This document shows, one piece after another, positions 13,822-17,238 of a DNA stretch of 17,238 nucleotides. The notes under the pieces are model-generated. The model ran no database searches. It had not been told where the DNA came from and saw nothing but the letters and a program-made list of their open reading frames with translations. How positions within the stretch are numbered: the first letter of the stretch is position 1; each line of letters starts with the position of its first letter. The stretch spans positions 1-17,238 of the forward strand of contig CAKUNY010000023.1 in assembly GCA_934668605.1 (NCBI GenBank), given 5' to 3'. The translations under genes were made by a program, and so were the position numbers. This DNA is from an uncultured Oscillospiraceae bacterium (lineage in GTDB: Bacteria; Bacillota; Clostridia; Oscillospirales; Oscillospiraceae).

Positions 13822-14202
13822 TCAGTCCTCCCGCGCTTCCGCCGCATCCAGAATGGCGCGCAGCTCCTGAATCTCCTGGTCAGACAGCGCGCCGCGGCCG
13901 ACGAGGTTCGAGACCATCATGCCCACGCTTCCGCCGTAGACCTTGGAGAGAAACGACTCGGTTTCCTCGGGCTCAACGTTAGAATACGTGATCGCCGCGC
14001 TGTATTTCTGAAATTTTCCGCTGCTATCCATCGTGACCGCGCCCTTGGCGATGAGCCGCTTGAGCATCATAAAGATCGTCGCCCGGCTCCATCCCGTGTC
14101 CGGATCCAAAGCAGTCACCAGCTCCGCGAGCGTCTGCCCCTGCCGCGCCCAGAGCGTTTTCATCAGCTTCCATTCCCCATCCGATAGCCTGAGATGGTCC
14201 AT
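13822..14202 (-). CDS. BlaI/MecI/CopY-family repressor
   Basis: A 126-residue winged-helix repressor. The first 75 residues match the BlaI DNA-binding domain: LSDGEWKLMKTLW (6-18), the recognition helix region WSRATIFMMLKRL (38-50) and the wing with KGAV (53-56). The C-terminal part, with the ESFLSKVYGGSV segment (82-93), is the dimerisation region, where relatives are cut near an Asn-Phe bond by or through BlaR1. ATG 14202 was chosen, with AGGAAG upstream and family-like length; longer in-frame starts would lie beyond the promoter. The partner M56 sensor follows one base after its stop. It is probably autoregulated through the dyad on its -10 box. Confidence 0.92.
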   Translation of the reverse strand: MDHLRLSDGEWKLMKTLWARQGQTLAELVTALDPDTGWSRATIFMMLKRLIAKGAVTMDSSGKFQKYSAAITYSNVEPEETESFLSKVYGGSVGMMVSNLVGRGALSDQEIQELRAILDAAEARED

Positions 14203-14241
14203 TGCTTCCTGCCCCTTTCGTAAAATGTTAACGCATGTTAT

Positions 14242-14252
14242 ATCCTGAGGAT
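14242..14252. promoter_or_regulatory. Candidate BlaI-type operator
   Basis: ATCCT G AGGAT is a perfect 5-bp dyad around one base and overlaps the -10 box. It does not match the staphylococcal TACA/TGTA operator; a role is inferred only from position. Confidence 0.45.
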
Positions 14253-14276
14253 ACAACAGAAGATAACACTTGTCAA
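14248..14276 (-). promoter_or_regulatory. Promoter of the blaI/blaR1-like operon
   Basis: On the minus strand TTGACA (14276-14271), a 17-base spacer and TATCCT (14253-14248). Confidence 0.75.
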
Positions 14277-14332
14277 CAATAAATTGGAGGGACGTTTTCC
14301 GGGCTGCGCTGCCTGCGATCTTGCGGACCGGC

Positions 14333-14361
14333 TGGAATTTCCGGGGCGGCTGCGATATAAT
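14333..14361 (+). promoter_or_regulatory. Probable promoter of the ogt-like gene
   Basis: TATAAT (14356-14361) with only a weak -35 (TGGAAT, 14333-14338) at 17-base spacing. The leader would be about 20 bases. Confidence 0.5.
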
Positions 14362-14386
14362 GATCCAAGAAACGGAGGAGGATAGC

Positions 14387-14920
14387 ATGACGTTTACGCA
14401 GCATTACCATTCCCCGCTGGGGAGCATTTTGCTGGCGGCGGACGAAATTGGACTGACCGGCTTATGGTTTGCCGGTGAAAAGTATTTTGCCGGCAATCTC
14501 CCGGCAGAACACGCAGAGCGGGAAACGCCGGTTCTGCTTGCGGCGAAGCGCTGGCTGGACATTTATTTTACCGGCAAGGAGCCCGATTTTCTGCCGGAGC
14601 TGCATCCCATCGGCTCCGCGTTCCGGCAGGCAGTGTGGGAGCTGCTTTTGCAGATTCCCTATGGAAAGACCGCAGCCTACGGCGAGATCGCACGCGAGCT
14701 GGCGGAAAAACTGGGGGTTTCCCGGATGTCCGCGCAGGCGGTCGGCGGCGCGGTGGGGCACAATGCAATATCGATCATCATTCCCTGTCACCGCGTCGTC
14801 GGCACAAACGGCAGCCTGACTGGCTACGCCGGGGGCATTGACAAAAAGATCGGGCTTCTGGAATTGGAGCATGCCGATATGACTGCCCTTTTCGTGCCGA
14901 AGAAGGGCACGGCGCTTTGA
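14387..14920 (+). CDS. ogt: Methylated-DNA-protein cysteine methyltransferase
   Basis: A 177-residue suicide DNA repair protein that moves a methyl group from O6-methylguanine to its own cysteine. IIPCHRVVG (131-139) contains the acceptor Cys134, and the C-terminal GSLTGYAGG (142-150) is the conserved substrate loop. The helix before it reads SAQAVGGAVGHN, with Gln117 where human MGMT and E. coli Ogt have the arginine finger. To my recollection this Gln form occurs in other Firmicutes. The N-terminal 70 residues form the RNase H-like domain common to Ogt. ATG 14387 has GGAGGA six bases upstream; an in-frame start at 14270 precedes the promoter. It is divergent from the blaI-like gene and appears to be a single-gene unit. 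Confidence 0.93.
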   Translation: MTFTQHYHSPLGSILLAADEIGLTGLWFAGEKYFAGNLPAEHAERETPVLLAAKRWLDIYFTGKEPDFLPELHPIGSAFRQAVWELLLQIPYGKTAAYGEIARELAEKLGVSRMSAQAVGGAVGHNAISIIIPCHRVVGTNGSLTGYAGGIDKKIGLLELEHADMTALFVPKKGTAL

Positions 14921-14965
14921 CGGGAGAACCCGCATGACGAGCGGCAGAGACGAGAATATTCAAGC

Positions 14966-14994
14966 TTGCATGAAACCGAATGTTGTAGTAAAAT
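14966..14994 (+). promoter_or_regulatory. Promoter of the transketolase operon
   Basis: TTGCAT (14966-14971), 17 bases, TAAAAT (14989-14994). It places the start of transcription near 15001, about 75 bases before the first codon. Confidence 0.72.
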
Positions 14995-15075
14995 ACACAG
15001 CGACAGAATGCGCGCTGCGCGATGCTTGTTTGGAAGAAAACGAAAACTGACGAAAATAAAGGAAGGTGTGTTTCT

Positions 15076-15924
15076 TTGACGGAAGAAATGAAGCTTGCAT
15101 TGAAAAAGAAAGCCTGCCGGGTGCGTATGGGCATCATCGAGTCCACCCACGCAGCCAAGGCCGGCCATCCCGGCGGAAGCCTCTCCGCGGCGGAGATGTT
15201 TGCGTACCTGTATAACCGGGAGCTGCGGATCGACCCGAAGAACCCGAAAGATCCGAAGCGTGACCGCTTTGTTTTGTCCAAGGGTCATACGGCGCCGGGT
15301 CTGTATGCGGCGCTTGCAGAGCGCGGATTCTTCCCGGTGGAAGATCTTCTGACGCTGCGGCACATTGACAGCTATTTGCAGGGGCACCCCAATATGAATA
15401 CGGTTCCCGGCGTGGACATGTCCACCGGCAGCCTGGGTCAGGGCATTTCTGCGGCGGCGGGCATGGCCAAGGGCGCAAAGTACCTGCATGAGGATGTAAA
15501 CGTCTACACGCTGCTTGGCGACGGCGAGATCGCCGAGGGCGAGGTCTGGGAGGCAATGCTCTTTGCCGCGCACTATAAGCTCGACAATTTCTGCATGATC
15601 GTTGACCTGAACGGTTTGCAGATCGACGGCCGCACCTGCGACGTGATGAACACCGCGCCGGTTGACGAGAAGGCCAAGGCGTTCGGCTTCCAGGTCGTCT
15701 GCATTGACGGCCATGACTTTGATCAGATCGAGCAGGCATTTGACGTCTTCCATGCCTGCACCGATAAGCCCACCTGCATCCTGATGCACACCACCAAGGG
15801 CAAGGGCGTCAGCTTCATGGAAAATCAGGCAGGCTGGCACGGCAAGGCGCCCAATGACGAAGAATACAAACAGGCTATGGCAGAGCTGAACGCGGCTATG
15901 GCAGAACTGGAGGCAGCGAAATGA
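15076..15924 (+). CDS. Transketolase, N-terminal subunit
   Basis: A 282-residue subunit that binds thiamine pyrophosphate (TPP). AGHPGGSLS (29-37) and KGHTAPGLYAAL (69-80) supply conserved His residues of the active site, and GDGEIAEG (148-155) to Asn179 is the TPP/metal-binding motif. With its partner it moves two-carbon units between sugar phosphates in the non-oxidative pentose phosphate pathway. Two-subunit transketolases are common in clostridia. I chose TTG 15076 as the start because AAAGGAAGG (15058-15066) lies nine bases upstream; ATG 15022 has no such site, and ATG 15088 is a possible alternative. The stop overlaps the next gene as ATGA. Confidence 0.93.
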   Translation: MTEEMKLALKKKACRVRMGIIESTHAAKAGHPGGSLSAAEMFAYLYNRELRIDPKNPKDPKRDRFVLSKGHTAPGLYAALAERGFFPVEDLLTLRHIDSYLQGHPNMNTVPGVDMSTGSLGQGISAAAGMAKGAKYLHEDVNVYTLLGDGEIAEGEVWEAMLFAAHYKLDNFCMIVDLNGLQIDGRTCDVMNTAPVDEKAKAFGFQVVCIDGHDFDQIEQAFDVFHACTDKPTCILMHTTKGKGVSFMENQAGWHGKAPNDEEYKQAMAELNAAMAELEAAK

Positions 15925-16868
15925 GTGAAGTGAAAAAAATTGCCACCCGTGAAAGCTATGGCAACGCTCTGGTAGAGCTGGCTCAGAACGGCGCAGACAA
16001 TCTGGTCGTGCTGGACGCGGATCTTGCGGGCGCGACGAAAACCGGTATCTTCAAGAAGGCCTACCCCGACCGGCATTTCAACTGCGGCATCGCAGAGTGC
16101 AATATGGTCGGCGCAGCGGCAGGCCTTTCTACAATGGGGCTTGTTCCCTTTGCCAGCAGCTTTGCCATGTTCGCGGCGGGCAGAGCCTTTGAGCAGATCC
16201 GCAACTCTGTCGGCTATCCGCACCTGAACGTAAAGATCGCGGCGACCCACGGCGGCATCTCCGTCGGCGAAGACGGCGCAAGCCACCAGTGCTGCGAGGA
16301 CTTTGCGCTGATGCGCTCGATCCCCGGCATGGTCGTCCTGTCTCCGAGCGACGATGTGGAGGCAAAGGCCGCCGTGAAGGCAGCTTACGCATATGAAGGC
16401 CCTGTCTATATCCGCTTCGGCCGTCTGGCAACGCCGGTGTTCCATGACGCGGAAAACTACACCTTCCAGCTCGGCAAGGGCGAGCAGCTCACGGACGGCA
16501 ATGATATTGCCATCATCGCAACGGGTCTGATGGTCGCGGAGGCCTTGACGGCTGCGGAAAACCTCGCAAAAGAAGGCATTCACGCCCGCGTGATCAACAT
16601 TTGCACCATCAAGCCGCTCGACGAGCAGATCGTTCTCAAGGCGGCAAAGGAATGCGGCAAGGTCATCACCTGCGAAGAGCACAACATCATCGGCGGCCTC
16701 GGCGAGGCTGTCGCGGCAGTGCTCAGCGAAAAGTGCCCGACGAAGCTGCGCCGCATCGGCGTTAACGACGAATTCGGCCATTCCGGCCCGGCCGTCGCGC
16801 TGCTCAAGCAGTTCGGTCTGAGCGCCGAGCATGTGGAAGCCGTCGCGCGCGAGATGCTCAAGGACTGA
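15921..16868 (+). CDS. Transketolase, C-terminal subunit
   Basis: A 315-residue subunit containing the pyrimidine-binding (about 5-170) and C-terminal (about 185-315) domains. Glu59 in NCGIAECNM is the catalytic glutamate that activates the cofactor, and the GGISVGEDGASHQ segment (about 111-123) lines the active site. It completes the enzyme with the upstream subunit; the ATGA overlap should keep the two in equal amounts. The length and the division point are as in other two-part transketolases. It could also be read as a DXS-like protein, but it lacks the N-terminal part and pairs exactly with its neighbour. Confidence 0.94.
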   Translation: MSEVKKIATRESYGNALVELAQNGADNLVVLDADLAGATKTGIFKKAYPDRHFNCGIAECNMVGAAAGLSTMGLVPFASSFAMFAAGRAFEQIRNSVGYPHLNVKIAATHGGISVGEDGASHQCCEDFALMRSIPGMVVLSPSDDVEAKAAVKAAYAYEGPVYIRFGRLATPVFHDAENYTFQLGKGEQLTDGNDIAIIATGLMVAEALTAAENLAKEGIHARVINICTIKPLDEQIVLKAAKECGKVITCEEHNIIGGLGEAVAAVLSEKCPTKLRRIGVNDEFGHSGPAVALLKQFGLSAEHVEAVAREMLKD

Positions 16869-16905
16869 GAACCGAAGAGCATCAGCTTTCCGGCAAAATA
16901 GATAA

Positions 16906-16941
16906 AACATGCGCTGCCGGCGCCTGCCGGCAGCGCATGTT
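16906..16941. terminator. Terminator between transketolase and xanthine dehydrogenase
   Basis: A perfect 16-bp stem (16906-16921 with 16926-16941), loop GCCT, preceded by AAAA and followed by CTTTAT. It is placed to end both convergent transcripts. Confidence 0.9.
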
Positions 16942-16973
16942 CTTTATACAAAAGGAAGAAGAAATACGCAGAC

Positions 16974-17237
16974 CTACGGCCTCCAGCGCTCATACGGGGT
17001 ATCGCGCAGCGGCAGATCGTACCGGCGCTTGCCGTCATAGCGGAAGTAGGCGTCCGCGATGGCGGGAGCGGTCGGAACCGAGGTGATCTCTCCGACGCCG
17101 ATGGCGCCCGCCGCAACATCCAGTCCCGGCTTATCCACCACGATGGAGGTGATTTCGGGCGGAATTTCATCGGCATGCAGAAGCCCGAGCCCGGCAAAAT
17201 CCGCCGTCGGGCGGCAGGACTCGTCAATGGGGTACTG
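16974..17237 (-). CDS. Xanthine dehydrogenase, molybdenum-binding subunit (C-terminal end, partial)
   Basis: The last 87 residues of a large molybdenum hydroxylase; the gene begins beyond the right edge. GVGEITSVPTAPAIADAY is the family's closing active-site segment: the Glu in GVGE corresponds to the catalytic base near the molybdenum (Glu1261 in bovine xanthine oxidase). Upstream, PIDESCRPTADF fits the same family. The chain ends DTPYERWRP, a usual C-terminus for bacterial members, so the 3' end is intact. Related enzymes oxidise other heterocycles or aldehydes, so the xanthine call is from similarity and from the purine genes elsewhere in the window. The stop (16974-16976) is 32 bases from the shared terminator. 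Confidence 0.88.
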   Translation of the reverse strand, partial: QYPIDESCRPTADFAGLGLLHADEIPPEITSIVVDKPGLDVAAGAIGVGEITSVPTAPAIADAYFRYDGKRRYDLPLRDTPYERWRP

Positions 17238-17238
17238 C

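Noticed and set aside
15825-16910. Minus-strand open frame opposite the transketolase C-terminal gene
   Set aside because: It also runs through the terminator at 16906; the transketolase frame is certain and this one has no domain.
16580-17227. Minus-strand open frame reaching from the right edge into transketolase
   Set aside because: A different minus frame over 16974-17237 gives a clear xanthine dehydrogenase C-terminus and stops before the terminator.

Overview
The window reads as chromosomal DNA from a GC-rich anaerobic Firmicute, most likely a gut clostridium of the Oscillospiraceae/Ruminococcaceae type. The evidence is the clostridial Rnf gene order (D-G-E-A-B), a two-subunit transketolase, a molybdenum-dependent xanthine dehydrogenase, strong Shine-Dalgarno sites (GGAGG) and ATGA-coupled operons. 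This assignment is inferred from gene content; no 16S or other marker is present. No tRNA, rRNA, CRISPR array, transposase or phage gene was seen.

Layout. (1) 2-2690, plus strand: the end of rnfD, then rnfG, rnfE, rnfA and rnfB, a membrane ferredoxin:NAD+ oxidoreductase that pumps ions, closed by a strong terminator. (2) 2765-2875: a repeat made of two mirror-image hairpins. (3) 2980-4471, plus: an Mrr-type endonuclease and an ASCH-domain protein in one operon with its own promoter and terminator, followed by a string of perfect hairpins (4522-4695). (4) 4693-6997: divergent purine genes, an AzgA-type NCS2 permease (minus) and a purine-type phosphoribosyltransferase (plus). Each has a near-consensus promoter, and a 16-bp perfect palindrome lies in the leader of the phosphoribosyltransferase. 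(5) 7057-9021, minus: an operon of a leucine-carboxyl-methyltransferase-like enzyme, a GNAT acetyltransferase and a four-helix membrane protein. (6) 9295-11357, plus: an XRE/TPR regulator translationally coupled to a lipoprotein polysaccharide deacetylase. (7) 11481-14202, minus: a BlaI-type repressor and a BlaR1-type M56 membrane protease with an unrecognised extracytoplasmic part. (8) 14387-14920, plus: an Ogt/MGMT-type DNA repair methyltransferase. (9) 15076-16868, plus: the two halves of transketolase. (10) 16974-17237, minus: the C-terminal end of a xanthine dehydrogenase molybdenum subunit, cut by the window edge.

How the genes work together. Rnf links reduced ferredoxin to NAD+ and an ion gradient, the energy core of such anaerobes. 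Purine permease, phosphoribosyltransferase and xanthine dehydrogenase suggest uptake, salvage and oxidation of purine bases, although the dehydrogenase is about 10 kb from the other two. Transketolase serves pentose interconversion. The accessory material is the Mrr/ASCH pair with its flanking hairpin elements, the methyltransferase/GNAT/membrane operon, the XRE/deacetylase pair and the BlaI/BlaR1-like envelope sensor. None of these is clearly a new system, but these four and the two hairpin elements are the parts most worth checking.
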